A stretch of DNA of 64,000 bases, from assembly GCA_963731125.1 (NCBI GenBank), contig CAVSVP010000010.1:62001-126000 (forward strand), read 5' to 3'. How positions within the stretch are numbered: position 1 is the stretch's first letter; the number at the start of each line of letters is the position of its first letter. A program made the translations under genes and the position numbers. Shown piece after piece: positions 47,092 to 59,900 of this stretch. The stretch comes from CAVSVP01 sp963731125. Lineage in GTDB: Bacteria > Pseudomonadota > Gammaproteobacteria > Competibacterales > Competibacteraceae. The notes beneath the pieces are model-generated. The model had not been told where the DNA came from. It made no database searches and was given only the letters and a program-made list of their open reading frames with translations.

Positions 47092-47437
47092 CGATGCGGC
47101 CGTGCGTGATGCGCTGTGCCTGTTGGGGGAAGCCTTGGGCTTGACCGTAGAGGCCTATGTCTCGGCCGAAGATTTCCTGAAGCACTATACACTCGACCGT
47201 TTAGGCTGTTTGATACTCGATCTGCGCCTGCCGGGCATGAACGGAATGGAGTTGCAAGCCAAACTCAGGGCCCAGGGAGCACACTTGCCCATCATTATAA
47301 TTACCGGTCACGGCAAACATGCGGAAATCGCTCTTGCGCAGGCCTTGGGTGCTCTGTGTGTGATTGAAAAACCTTTTAACCCGCAGGAACTCATCGATTG
47401 CATCCAGTGGGGCATGGCGCAGGCCATGCACGTTTGA
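47057..47437 (+). CDS. Single-domain response regulator (FixJ-type receiver)
   Basis: A 126-residue receiver: acidic pair in FIVDDDAAVRDAL, phospho-acceptor Asp in LGCLILDLRLPGMNGMELQ, Thr/Lys in IIITGHG and VIEKPFNPQELI. It resembles the receiver of FixJ/NarL proteins but ends before any helix-turn-helix. The ATG at 47057 has AGGAG nine bases upstream and overlaps the kinase by 35 bases, so the two are translationally coupled. It may feed a phosphorelay. Confidence 0.9.
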   Translation: MPLQLVLFIVDDDAAVRDALCLLGEALGLTVEAYVSAEDFLKHYTLDRLGCLILDLRLPGMNGMELQAKLRAQGAHLPIIIITGHGKHAEIALAQALGALCVIEKPFNPQELIDCIQWGMAQAMHV

Positions 47438-47555
47438 CTGACCGCCAGGCGAGCTGCACAGCACCTTAAGCAAGGATGATAAGCGCGTCCAGGATGCGCG
47501 CAACGATCCGGTAGCCTACAAAGCTTCCTGGTGCCGAACCGTCGCGATGCGATAT

Positions 47556-48380
47556 TCATCGGCCGTCGCTTATAGAGGGCTTGTATAGGTGTCTCAGGAC
47601 AGCTATCAATATATCTATCTGGTTTTGGAGCTTGAGACTTTGCGCCACCTGTAAGGCCGCAAATTCTTGTTTGGCATTGGTCAGAACCTCAATGACCTCA
47701 TTGGATATCCTGCGCAGTTCCTCTTCATCCGCCAAGCATGTCAGCAGCTCGAAGGCATCAACGAGGGTCTCCATGTGAATAAACAGAGGCTGTGCCTGGC
47801 GAAGCAAGGTGGAGTCGCTCGGCTCTAAACGAATCTTCACCAAGAAGACCCGCACGTCTTCTATAAATTCCAGCAGTTGGGTGGCGACTTCCCGATAAAC
47901 GCCTCCTGTCCTGTCGAGCTCGGCGGCGATATGGCGCAGTTTCTCGAGCAACTCCTGGACCTTGAGCAAGCTCATTCCGATCGCTGTGTTATCCAGCACG
48001 TAGGGAAATAGAATCTCGCCCTTCTCTAGGTTGTTGCGGAAGTGTTTCCGCCACCATCGAATAAGTAGCGTCAGCCCGAGGCAAATTCCGAAAAGGGGCA
48101 GGGAAAAACGCTCAAACTGCGGACGTCGGAGTATCAGTTCGACAAGGGAAAGGCCGAGGAAGAGCGCGGTCGCCCACCCCAGGCTTGTTTCGAGAACCAG
48201 GTCCCACTTGGGTCTTACCGGAGGAACGGTAAGCTTGATGGGCTTGCCTGATGAGCGTTTCCATAGGAAATTGCGCCCGATGCGCGACAAGCGCGGCCAC
48301 GCCAAGTAAAAGAGGATAAGCCACGATACCCCGAAGAGTACCGCCGCCGCCTCATTGATAAAATCCGAAGTTTCACCCAT
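47556..48380 (-). CDS. Membrane protein of unknown function
   Basis: A 274-residue protein with three likely transmembrane helices (AAAVLFGVSWLILFYLAW at 11-28; LGWATALFLGLSLVELIL at about 67-84; LPLFGICLGLTLLIRWW at about 94-110) and a helical cytoplasmic C-terminal half rich in leucine and glutamate, likely coiled coil (about 125-265). No catalytic motif is seen. It lies between the two kinase genes, on the opposite strand. Confidence 0.7.
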   Translation of the reverse strand: MGETSDFINEAAAVLFGVSWLILFYLAWPRLSRIGRNFLWKRSSGKPIKLTVPPVRPKWDLVLETSLGWATALFLGLSLVELILRRPQFERFSLPLFGICLGLTLLIRWWRKHFRNNLEKGEILFPYVLDNTAIGMSLLKVQELLEKLRHIAAELDRTGGVYREVATQLLEFIEDVRVFLVKIRLEPSDSTLLRQAQPLFIHMETLVDAFELLTCLADEEELRRISNEVIEVLTNAKQEFAALQVAQSLKLQNQIDILIAVLRHLYKPSISDGR

Positions 48381-48622
48381 ACAACCTCTGCTTCGACGGT
48401 GATATCAACAGTTTTGGAGCGTCTTATTTTCCAGAGTCTTATTTGCCGCTATGCGGCCTAGTTCAATCATAAGGTAAGCTTTAGGAAAATCATAAACGTT
48501 GCAAGCGGCGATGAAAATTTGCATCACTACGTTCAGGGTTCATTTTTGCGAGAAGTCTAATAAATCCACTATCAGTGTCTTCGCCGGAATCAGGGCAAAT
48601 GTAAACGACATCTGGAGGAAAT

Positions 48623-51502
<2,880 letters not shown>

Positions 51503-51587
51503 GGTGAGCTTATGCCCTCTTCATCTGCGAAACGGTATTAGGGTGAAGCTAGCATTCTAATGGTGGGTTGCGTACTTATCATGTCCC

Positions 51588-52772
51588 TCAAAGAGTGACC
51601 AGATAAGACACCACTTCGTTAAGGCTTGCGACGCTGTGTGCCGGAGCCAGCAAGTCAAGCATGGGTAGCACGGCGGTGATAACGCCGTCATCGGGGCTAT
51701 AGTTAGAGCGGCCAAGCAGAGGGTTTAACCAGAGCACTTTTCTGGCTTTTTCACGCAGCAGGCAAACTTCATCGGCCAGTAACTCAGGGGCGTCGGAATC
51801 AAAGCCGTCGCTGAGAACGACGACAATAGAGCGGGAGTTGACGATGCTCGGCCGATAAGTCTGGTTGAAATTTTTCAGGGAATCCGCAATGCGCGTGCCC
51901 CCCATCCAAAGCGGTGCGATCTCTTTAAGCCGCCTGCGCAGCGTTTCATGATCGGTTTGCCGGAACAGGTGAGTGACTCGATATAAACGGGTGTGGAATA
52001 AAAAAGCTTCGGCGTCCGGAAAAGTGAGCACCAGGCCGCGGACAAAACGAGCCAGCAATTGGCTGTACTGGGCCATGGAATGGGAGACGTCCAGCAGCAG
52101 CACGAAACGGGGAAACTGCCGTCTCCGGCTGCGGTAGCAAAGCCTCAGCGGTAATCCGCCGTAGGCCATATTCTTTCTCAGGGTGCGCCGCATATGGATC
52201 TGCCTGCCGCGATTAAGATCGCGGTGGCGGCGGGTCAGGTGGCGGCGCAGGCGCCGTGCCAGGGATTCAGCGAGACGTTCCATTTCCTGCATGGCACTGC
52301 GTTCCGTCAGAAAGCCGAAATCGCTCCGGGCGAGTGCCGTCTGGCGGCCTGCTCCCCGGCTTTCATAGTCGTCGTCCGTATCCGCGTCCCGGGTCAACAC
52401 ATCGGTGTCTACCGTATGACTTAGCCCGACGAGGCCGCCAACGCGGGTCTTTTGAGGAATGCGTGGATCGCGTTTGCGGGCTGTCTCGCGCAGCTGGGCA
52501 TAGCGATGTGGAAACCAGAATTGCTCGAAGAGAGGCTCGAAACGGCACCAATCGTCGCGAGACAGGCATAACAGGCTGCGTAATCCCAGGCGCAGAGAGG
52601 GCAAGTCTGCGCCGCAGAGTTCGGCAACGCGGAGCGTATCCAGGGTTTCCTGGACACCTACGGCGAAGCCTTCTGTACGCAGGAAACGGACAAAACGAAT
52701 CAGCCGAAGGGAAGGAAGCCGGCTCGGATAATCGGCGACGGTCAAAGTGTCTGCAGGCGGTATCAACGTCAT
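51588..52772 (-). CDS. VWA-domain protein, CoxE-like
   Basis: A 394-residue protein with a von Willebrand A domain in its C-terminal half; the metal site is LLLDVSHSMAQYS (DxSxS), with VVLSDGFDSD downstream. The N-terminal half is basic and arginine-rich. CoxE-like VWA proteins work with a MoxR ATPase to mature or insert metal into enzymes such as CO dehydrogenases. Its start overlaps the stop of the MoxR gene by four bases (ATGA). No target enzyme gene lies nearby. Confidence 0.87.
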   Translation of the reverse strand: MTLIPPADTLTVADYPSRLPSLRLIRFVRFLRTEGFAVGVQETLDTLRVAELCGADLPSLRLGLRSLLCLSRDDWCRFEPLFEQFWFPHRYAQLRETARKRDPRIPQKTRVGGLVGLSHTVDTDVLTRDADTDDDYESRGAGRQTALARSDFGFLTERSAMQEMERLAESLARRLRRHLTRRHRDLNRGRQIHMRRTLRKNMAYGGLPLRLCYRSRRRQFPRFVLLLDVSHSMAQYSQLLARFVRGLVLTFPDAEAFLFHTRLYRVTHLFRQTDHETLRRRLKEIAPLWMGGTRIADSLKNFNQTYRPSIVNSRSIVVVLSDGFDSDAPELLADEVCLLREKARKVLWLNPLLGRSNYSPDDGVITAVLPMLDLLAPAHSVASLNEVVSYLVTL

Positions 52773-53656
52773 CGCCGGCGTTGCCCCAGCAGAACGGCAA
52801 CCGTGTCGCGGTCGACTTTTGTCCAGTCTTCGCGGGTTTTGAGCAGGGAGGCCAGGGTGCTTATCACCGCCTCCGGGTCGTCCTGTAAAGAGGCAACGTC
52901 CAGGCTGAGAAGCGCTGCGGCCCAGTCCAGCGTCTCGGCGATGCCGGGTTTTTTGCGCAGATCCATTTCTCTAAGCGCCTGTACGAATGACACCACCTGC
53001 AAGGCTAGGGTACGGTCAATGCCCGGCAGACGCCGTTGCACAATGACCAGCTCTTTATCGATGTGCGGATAATCCAGGTAATGGTAAAGACAGCGTCGCC
53101 GCAGGGCATCGCTTAGCTCACGGGTACCGTTGGAGGTGAGTACCACGTAGGGAATGCTGGTTGCCTTGATGGTGCCCAGTTCAGGAATGCTAATCTGAAA
53201 ATCCGAAAGTACCTCTAAGAGATAAGCTTCGAACTCCTCATCGGCCCGATCGACTTCATCGATCAAGAGTACCGGGGATTGTTCTTGAGTGATGGCTTTC
53301 AGCAACGGGCGTGGCAGCAGAAACCGTTCGCTAAAAATCTGTGCCTCCTGCGCCTCAGGCGAGTGGTTGAGCTGTTCCTGTAACTTGATGGTGAGAAGCT
53401 GATGTTGATAATTCCATTCATAGATGGCCGCACTCGAATCCAGCCCTTCGTAGCATTGCAGACGAATCAACGGGCACTCAAGCAGCGTTGCCAGCGCTTT
53501 AGCGACTGCGGTCTTGCCAACCCCGGCATCGCCCTCTAATAGCAGCGGTTTTTCTAAGCGCAGCAAGAGTGTTAATGCCGTTGCAAGGGGACGGTCCGCA
53601 ATATAACCCGCTTGTGCCAGCCTATCCTGCAGTTGTGCAATGTCTGAATGAATCAT
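52769..53656 (-). CDS. MoxR-family AAA+ ATPase
   Basis: A 295-residue AAA+ protein: Walker A LLLEGDAGVGKTAVAKALA, Walker B SPVLLIDEVDRADEEFEAYL, sensor SIPYVVLTSNGTRELSDALR with RRRCLYHYLDYP (arginine finger region). MoxR proteins act as chaperones with VWA partners, here the overlapping gene. I start at the ATG 53656, just before family-like sequence (MIHSDIAQLQDRLAQAGYI); the frame is open about 20 codons further upstream. Confidence 0.9.
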   Translation of the reverse strand: MIHSDIAQLQDRLAQAGYIADRPLATALTLLLRLEKPLLLEGDAGVGKTAVAKALATLLECPLIRLQCYEGLDSSAAIYEWNYQHQLLTIKLQEQLNHSPEAQEAQIFSERFLLPRPLLKAITQEQSPVLLIDEVDRADEEFEAYLLEVLSDFQISIPELGTIKATSIPYVVLTSNGTRELSDALRRRCLYHYLDYPHIDKELVIVQRRLPGIDRTLALQVVSFVQALREMDLRKKPGIAETLDWAAALLSLDVASLQDDPEAVISTLASLLKTREDWTKVDRDTVAVLLGQRRR

Positions 53657-53777
53657 ACTGAATGATAAAGTGCTTTGTCTCGCATGCAGAGAACCGGTCG
53701 GCACTGCTGAACTTGCCACAGCTTCACGCCGGTTCGCGAAGAAACGCAGCGGCTATTTTACAAGCAATGTCGCGGAG

Positions 53778-53837
53778 AGTCAGGGTTGTTGTGCAGGTAT
53801 TTCCGGATGCAGTTGAATGCGGATTCATTGTGGATAA
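53778..53837. repeat. Relic of the RAYT 3' end, copy A
   Basis: About 60 bases (CAGGGTTGTTGTGCAGGTAT...) matching the last part of the RAYT gene, whose reverse strand encodes ESEFNRIQEYIHNNPAQW. No other part of the gene is present. Nearly the same segment occurs at 54604-54647 and 55137-55198. Confidence 0.75.
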
Positions 53838-53948
53838 CAGTTTTCCGATAATCATGAATTCTAATGAATGACGTCGCATTGGACCGGCTGTCCATATGGG
53901 TAAACTAGAGCTTAAAAATCAGTGCCTTTCCATCAAGAATTTTTCTGG

Positions 53949-54467
53949 TTAAGGCACGTACATACGATCATTTTTCCATTGGGCAGGGTTGTTGTGAATG
54001 TATTCTTGGATACGGTTGAATTCCGATTCGTTGCGGATGATATGTTCCCAATAATTCCGCTGCCATAATTTGGTGCCGGATGTATGGCGCATGGCGTTGA
54101 TTTGTTTAGCGGTTAGCATTTTGAACCGTCCGATTAATTTCGGTAATCTCATGTTCCGCCGCTGTTGTAGGGGCGATTCACGAATCGCCCTGACGGTGTC
54201 GGTGAATACCACAATGCCGTGAAAATGATTTGGCATCACCACCCATTCATCCAATTCAATTGTGTTGTAGATTTCGGCGGTTTTTAGCCATTCATCAACG
54301 ACTATCCGTCCGGCGACATTTAACATCATTTCATCAGCAATAATGTCTCCAAACAGACATTCACCATTCTGGGTACAGAGAGTGACGAAATAGGCTCCGG
54401 CGGCAGAATAATCGTATCCTTGCAATCGAATCGATCGGCGCTTGTGGATGTCAGGATGGTATTTCAC
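53949..54467 (-). CDS. REP-associated tyrosine transposase (RAYT, Y1_Tnp family)
   Basis: A 172-residue single-strand DNA transposase of the IS200/IS605-related RAYT group. Marks are RRSIRLQGYDYSAAGAYFVT, LCTQNGECLFGD, the HUH motif in VVMPNHFHGIVV, and the tyrosine helix NRIQEYIHNNPAQW. RAYTs are domesticated enzymes that spread REP palindromes. Remarkably, a REP palindrome (54166-54190) lies inside the gene, encoding part of VRAIRESPLQQRR. The gene looks intact; four REP copies and several fragments of its 3' end surround it. Confidence 0.92.
   Translation of the reverse strand: MKYHPDIHKRRSIRLQGYDYSAAGAYFVTLCTQNGECLFGDIIADEMMLNVAGRIVVDEWLKTAEIYNTIELDEWVVMPNHFHGIVVFTDTVRAIRESPLQQRRNMRLPKLIGRFKMLTAKQINAMRHTSGTKLWQRNYWEHIIRNESEFNRIQEYIHNNPAQWKNDRMYVP
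54166..54190. repeat. REP-like palindrome, copy 3 (inside the RAYT gene)
   Basis: TGTAGGGGCGATTCACGAAT continuing to CGCCC, in the coding sequence of the transposase and in frame with it. Confidence 0.88.
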
Positions 54468-54575
54468 TTTTCAACCTGCCAATTGTTGGTTCTGTGCAGA
54501 TTTACCAGGAACGGATGTGTCAAAAAGTCGGTAAAGGCGCCGGATAAAGGATAAAGCGGCATAGATAACGGTGAA

Positions 54576-54647
54576 GGGCGATTCATGAATCGCCCCTACA
54601 GATCTTTCCATTGGGCAGGATTGTTGTGCAGGTATTCCCGGATACGA
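54576..54647. repeat. REP-like palindrome, copy 4, followed by RAYT 3'-end relic, copy B
   Basis: GGGCGATTCATGAATCGCCC then CTACA, and at once a 44-base match to the RAYT 3' end (TTCCATTGGGCAGGATTGTT...). The join of a REP to the gene's tail is not the arrangement within the intact gene. Confidence 0.8.
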
Positions 54648-54712
54648 AGGCAAGAGTTGAGGCCGTCGCCCGTCAAAGACTGCTGATCTTGTCACGATTT
54701 TCGTTCGACAAG

Positions 54713-55006
54713 TCAAGAAGTTGCTATGCGGTTTCCACCACCTGGGGAAGACGGCGTGTCCTCAATCATGGAGGAGAGCACCGCTTCCTTGCGGATATAC
54801 ATGTAGAGGAATAGCGAAGTGTCGGGCAGGAGCATGGAGAGGCTGTCCAGCCGTCCCAATGCTAACAGCGCCTGGTCAAATCTATTGTGCAGCGCCGGCG
54901 TCCAGTCGATGGGCGGACGTGGCGGCAGCGGCACGGGGATAAAGGCCTGCGCCTTCTCACCCACCGTCGATACCGTTTGATAATGTCCCTGGAGTTCCCG
55001 TCTCAT
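54713..55006 (-). pseudogene. Fic protein N-terminal fragment
   Basis: A 97-codon frame with a clear Fic_N domain: PPRPPIDWTPALHNRFDQAL, LALGRLDSLSMLLPDTSLFL, and YIRKEAVLSSMIEDT, the last resembling the inhibitory-helix region (usually SSxIEGT). It then stops; the catalytic HPFxDGNGR part is missing. The sequence downstream of the break is REP and RAYT-derived. Its operator-like repeats are still present upstream. Probably truncated by element activity. Confidence 0.82.
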
Positions 55007-55023
55007 GGACCCTGCCTCTCAAA

Positions 55024-55074
55024 CCTAAAATAAGATCTGCCTTTATTTTAGGTTAACGCCTCATCCTAAAATAA
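55024..55074. promoter_or_regulatory. Three CCTAAAATAA sites before the Fic fragment
   Basis: CCTAAAATAA at 55024-55033, its inverse complement at 55043-55052 and another direct copy at 55065-55074. They lie just upstream of the Fic fragment's ATG (55006), the expected place for an operator. AT-rich sites of this kind could be bound by a partner regulator that is no longer here. Confidence 0.65.
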
Positions 55075-55136
55075 GAAACCGAGAAGCAAACAGCAAGCGA
55101 ATTTTTATTTGCTGGTTCGATTTTCCGAGACGTGCG

Positions 55137-55198
55137 TTTGGGCAGGGTGGTTGTGTATGCACTCGCGGATACTGTTGAATACGAATTCACTGCGGATA
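55137..55198. repeat. Relic of the RAYT 3' end, copy C
   Basis: GTTTGGGCAGGGTGGTTGTG and on for about 62 bases matches the RAYT 3' end with about 75% identity by eye. The Fic gene's stop codon at 55187 lies inside it. Confidence 0.7.
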
Positions 55199-56227
55199 GC
55201 TACCGTTATTCTGCTTTTTCAGCCAGCGCTGCCCCTTACCAGTCAAGCGATAGCGTTGGGTTGGGCTGCGGGGGGAAGCGGGCTGGGTTCGTTCGATCCA
55301 GTCCCCATCCAAAGCAGGATTCAGGTAGTTCTTGCGAAAGGTGGGCCGGTGGGAGAGGCCAAGCGCTGTCATCAGTGCTGAGCTGCCCAGTTCACCCACG
55401 GCAAGGGCCTTGAGCAACCGGGCTACTTGATCGCTCACATGGTCGTAAACTTGGTCGGTACTGACAGCTTCTTTAATGGCAGCAAGCAGGGCTGCCAACA
55501 TAAATTCCACAAAGGGTGTCGCATTGGCAAGCATATCTGCTTCGGCCAGCACCCGATAGTAGTCATCCTGACGCTCCCGGATCACCGTTTCCACCGGCAG
55601 GTAGGCCAGCAGCGGTTGCCACTGGCGCAGAATTAGGGTTTGCCACAGCCGCCCCATGCGGCCATTGCCGTCGGCAAAGGGGTGAATGAACTCCAGTTCG
55701 TAGTGAAAAACGCAACTGGTCACTAGGGAATGCTCATCCGTGTACCTCAGCCAGCCGAGCAGGTCGTCCATCAGTTGTGGAATACGCTCGGCCGGCGGGG
55801 CCATGTGCATCAGCTGCGCACTCCGGAAAATGCCTACTCCGCCTGAGCGGAAGTGACCTGGATCATCCATTAGACCGGTCATGAGCAGCCCATGGGCTGC
55901 CAGCAGATCGTCCCGCGAGGTCGGGTCCCAGCCCTCCATCGCCTCGTAGGCGGCAAAGGCATTACGCACCTCCTGAATCTCGCGGGGATGGCCCAGCACC
56001 CGCTTGCCGTCGAGAACTGCGGTTACCTGCTCCAGAGTCAGGGTGTTGTTCTCAATGGCCAGCGATGCCTGAATGGTGCGAATGCGGTTTTTCCGGCGCA
56101 GACGGGGCGTAAGCTGACTATCGGCCAGCGCCGTATAGCGCCCGATCGCCTCGCTGATCTCGACCGCCAGTCGAAGGATGGTGGTTGAGAGGGTGTAGGG
56201 CGGTTGGTAAGAGCCTTTGTTGCTCAT
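55187..56227 (-). CDS. Fic-family AMP-transferase-type protein
   Basis: A 346-residue Fic protein. The core is FIHPFADGNGRMGRLWQTLI (HPFxDGNGRxxR), with an intrinsic inhibitory helix at the N-terminus, TIQASLAIENNTL (pattern S/TxxxE/N), marking a self-inhibited class. A winged-helix-like segment ends the protein (ALMTALGLSHRPTFRKNYLN; YRLTGKGQRW). Fic proteins transfer AMP or similar groups to target hydroxyls. I use the ATG at 56227 although an in-frame GTG lies at 56236. Its last few codons and stop are in RAYT-derived sequence. Confidence 0.9.
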   Translation of the reverse strand: MSNKGSYQPPYTLSTTILRLAVEISEAIGRYTALADSQLTPRLRRKNRIRTIQASLAIENNTLTLEQVTAVLDGKRVLGHPREIQEVRNAFAAYEAMEGWDPTSRDDLLAAHGLLMTGLMDDPGHFRSGGVGIFRSAQLMHMAPPAERIPQLMDDLLGWLRYTDEHSLVTSCVFHYELEFIHPFADGNGRMGRLWQTLILRQWQPLLAYLPVETVIRERQDDYYRVLAEADMLANATPFVEFMLAALLAAIKEAVSTDQVYDHVSDQVARLLKALAVGELGSSALMTALGLSHRPTFRKNYLNPALDGDWIERTQPASPRSPTQRYRLTGKGQRWLKKQNNGSYPQ

Positions 56228-56285
56228 GCCCAACACGCCTATGCTGGATCCGTCCAGTGGTTCGCAGCGGTTCTGCGGTGATCAA

Positions 56286-56990
56286 TCACATGTCTAGTCC
56301 CGCGCCGTTTTTGCGAAGCCACTCCTTCCGTTCGCGAAAGTCCGGCATTACCTTGTCGACCTCGTTCCAGAACGCATCGCTGTGGTCACGGTAATGGAAG
56401 TGGCAAAGTTCATGAACCACGATATAGTCAATAATGGTCTGGGGAGCCATCATGCACTTCCAGTGGAAGGCGAGATTTCCGGTCGGTGAACACGAGGCCC
56501 ACCGATGGCCGAGCTCACGGACGTCTAGGCTATTTGGAGCAACCCCAACTTGCGGAGCGAAGTAGGCGACGCGCCCACCTATCCGAGCGAGCCCCTGCAT
56601 GATATAGAAGTCCCGAAAGGCTGCCTTTGCGTCTGCAATCCCGCTACGTTCCACCCAGTCACGCCGGAGCATGAAGCGACCATTCTTAAGTTGTAGAGGT
56701 TCCTTTTGGTCGTCGACGAGGAGCAGACGGTAGGTGCGACCAAGGTATAGAAATCCCTCGCCGTTTTTGTACTCACGAAAAAGCCGCGTGGCGTTCAGGT
56801 CCCGCCACTCGGCTAGGCTTTGATAAATCCAGTAGAGCTTGGACTTGACGATGTTTGCAACTTGCTCGTCGTCAGCCCATTCTGGCGCGCGTACCAGCAC
56901 GCTACCGTCGCGTTCGATGATAATGTCGGTCGTGGAGCGCCGACTTCTGACTACTTCGTAGGCGATGCCGTGCTCTGGGAAAGCCTTCAT
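56286..56990 (-). CDS. YgjP-like metallopeptidase (DUF45 family)
   Basis: A 234-residue zinc peptidase of the YgjP/WLM group: LGHRWASCSPTGNLAFHWKC, then the metal site VVHELCHFHYRDHSDAFW (HExxH with a third His). These genes are very often found next to hsdR in type I restriction loci. Here the start overlaps the hsdR stop by four bases (ATGA), which confirms the association. The physiological substrate is unknown. Confidence 0.9.
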   Translation of the reverse strand: MKAFPEHGIAYEVVRSRRSTTDIIIERDGSVLVRAPEWADDEQVANIVKSKLYWIYQSLAEWRDLNATRLFREYKNGEGFLYLGRTYRLLLVDDQKEPLQLKNGRFMLRRDWVERSGIADAKAAFRDFYIMQGLARIGGRVAYFAPQVGVAPNSLDVRELGHRWASCSPTGNLAFHWKCMMAPQTIIDYIVVHELCHFHYRDHSDAFWNEVDKVMPDFRERKEWLRKNGAGLDM

Positions 56991-59900
56991 TTAACCAACT
57001 CCGCGTGGCGTTTCTCAGCAAGCTTCACGATTTCCACCGCTAGCCGCTTGTGATTTGCATTCAGCGCGGGGATGTTTGCCAGCAGAATTTCGGTGTCGAT
57101 ATTGCCCCGGAGCTTTCTGACCTCGATGGGCTTTTTCCAGAAATCGAGAACATCGATGGTGTTCTGCAGTATCGCCACGATGCGCAGCATCAACTTCTTG
57201 AGAGCTGCCCGATCGTCAGAGGGAACGGCGCTGCCGTCGTAGGCGAGCTGAAGAACGTAGTCGTAGAAGGTGGTCGCCTCTGTGGAGAGCCCTTCGACGG
57301 CGCCGGTGCGGCCTTCGATGGCGTCCTTACGGAGCTGTTCGAGGTCGTCGGCAAGCGACTTCCAGCTGTCGCGGTGCTGTTCGATGAGCTTTTCCAGCTT
57401 CTCGCTCAGCTTGGTGTAGAAGGCAGGATCCTCATCGAAGTGCACCGTGCAGTGCTTGCGGATGGCATGCTCCATCTCGCTCGCCTTGGCCTCGTCGTTC
57501 CCCTTCGAGTGCTTCTGCACGTGGAATATGAACTCATCTGAGAGCAGCTCGACGGGGGGGATTTTCGGGTTGATGCCGAGATCCACCAGGTGCTCGTTGA
57601 TGAGCGCCTTCACCTTCGCGCCGGCAGCGGCGATATCCAGTGAGTCGTCCTTGTAGCGCTCCTTGACCATGCGCAGCAGGTAGCCAAAACGGCGCGCCGC
57701 GCCCCGGTACGGATGGCCCGCGGGGTTGGGCAGGATGAGATTGAGGCTCTGCAGGAACTGCTTGAGATAGACCTCGAAATCCGCGCGGCGCTTGATGTCC
57801 TTCATGGCGCCGACGGCGGCGTGAATCACCGCCACTTCGGCCTCGGGGGTGGCCAGGCGACCTTCGATGAAGGCAGGGATGTTGGCGACGCCCGCCGCGA
57901 TGAAGTGCTGCAGCAGCCGCTGGTAACGTTCCTCGAGGATGGGCATCTCGCTGAGGACGTTCTTCAGACCATCGTGGATATCCTGGGCGTCTTCCTCGGC
58001 GTAGATCGACAGCGCCGCGGTCAGGTGGTTCGCCAGGCCGATGTAGTCGACGATGAAGCCACGGTGCTTGTGGGTCGCCACCCGGTTCACGCGGGCAATG
58101 GCCTGCAGCAGGTTGTGCTCACGCAGCTTCTTGTCGATGTACATCACCTGCTCGACAGGCGCGTCGAAGCCGGTTAGCAGCATGTCGCACACCACCAGAA
58201 AGGCGACGCCCGTGAGTTCCTTGTCGTGGTCGTCGAAGGCGAAGGGGCGGCAGAAGTTCTCGACCGCGTTCCAGTGCTTCGCTTCCTTGCGCGCCTCGGT
58301 GGTTGCCGCCGGCTCGTTCGTTGGGTCCGACGACACCACCACGGCGACCTTCAGAAACTCGATGCAGCGGATGAGCTCGGCGTCGGGCTCGGGTCTTAGC
58401 TTCTCCCGCTCGACCCGCTCCGCGAGCGTTTGACGAATGGCCTGCTGGTAGCGGATGGCGGCCAGCTTGGAGTGGCACACGACCTGGGCCTTGAAGCCGT
58501 CGGGCAAGATGTTGTCGATGTAGTGGTCGACCAGGTCCTTGGCGATGGCCTCGATACGCTGCTTGGCTTCGAGGAGGTCGCCGGAAGCGCCGTACTTCTT
58601 CTTGATGGCGAGGAGCTCTTCCTCGCTGCGCTCCTTGAAGAGGTCTTCGAACTTGGTGTCGAAGCCGTGCTTGTCCTTGATGGCGGTGTCCGCCGTGCGC
58701 CCCTCGTAGAGGATCTGCAACGTCGCGCCGTCGTGGACGGCATCCATCAACTTGTAGGTGTCGATGTACTCGCCGAACCGCTTCACCGTGCGCTTGGTGC
58801 CGTGCTGCTCGGTGATGAGCGGGGTTCCGGTGAAGGCGATGCGGGTCGCGTTGGGAAACGCCTCGAAGATGTTATCGCCAAGGTCGGAGCCTTGGGTTCG
58901 GTGGGCCTCGTCGATCATCAGGATGATGCGTTCCGACGGATTCACAACGCCGAAGGTCTTGCTGGATGGGGCCGCTTTGTATGTTCCGAGCGCCTCGGCA
59001 ACCTTCAGAGAAATCGCCTCCTCACGCTCGACGAACTTGTGGGCCATCACCATGTTGATGTCGGAGGCGTCGGTGCTCAGGTGGTCACGGAGCTGGGCGG
59101 TGCTCTCGATGACGTTGACCTTGCCGCCGATCAGCTTGGCCGTCCCTGCGAGCTGCTCCTCGAGATCGACCCGGTCGTTGACCAGCAGGATCTTGAAGTC
59201 CTCGAGGTCGGGGGCGGCACGCAGCATGCGGGCGACGAAGACCATGGTGAGTGACTTGCCCGAACCCTGGGTGTGCCAGACGACGCCCGAGCGAGACTCG
59301 TGTGTTTTGCCTGAGCGCAGGCGGTCGACGATCTTCCGAGCCGCGCGGTATTGCTGGTAGCGGCATACGACCTTGATGCGCCGGCCGGAGTCGGTGTCCA
59401 TGAACACCGTGCAGGTGCGCAGGACATCGAGCAGCGTGGCGGGCGCGAGCAGCCCCTGGATGAGCTTCTCCTGTTCGCGCTCGACACCCAGTGGCGGCGC
59501 GTAGGTCTGGTTGCTCTCGGGCCAGATGTCCTTCCAGGCATAGAAGTGCTCGTGGCCGGAAGTGATCGAGCCGAACTCGGCCTTCTCACCGCAGGTTCGT
59601 ACCAGCAGCAGGTTCGTGTAGAAGAGCCGCGGTTCGCCCTCGCGCAGGCCCGCCTTGATCGTTTCTGGGCGGCCGTTGCGGTAGCGCAGGAGCTGCTCGA
59701 AAGCGGCGTGCAGCGGGTTGGCGGTGTTGGGGTCGCCGATCTTCGCCTCGACGACCACCAGGGGGATACCGTTCACGAACAGAACGATGTCCGGGATGAT
59801 GCAGCTCTTCACACAGCCCGGCGTATCGACGCGGAACTGGTTGATGGCGTGGAACTGGTTACGCTCGGGGTGCGCGAAGTCGATGAGCTTGACGACCGGG

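Noticed and set aside
54471..54716. 81-codon frame between RAYT and the Fic fragment
   Set aside because: It is made of a REP palindrome and RAYT-tail relic sequence.
58430..59360. Long frames on the plus strand opposite hsdR
   Set aside because: GC-rich mirror frames of hsdR; low-complexity, no ribosome site or domain.
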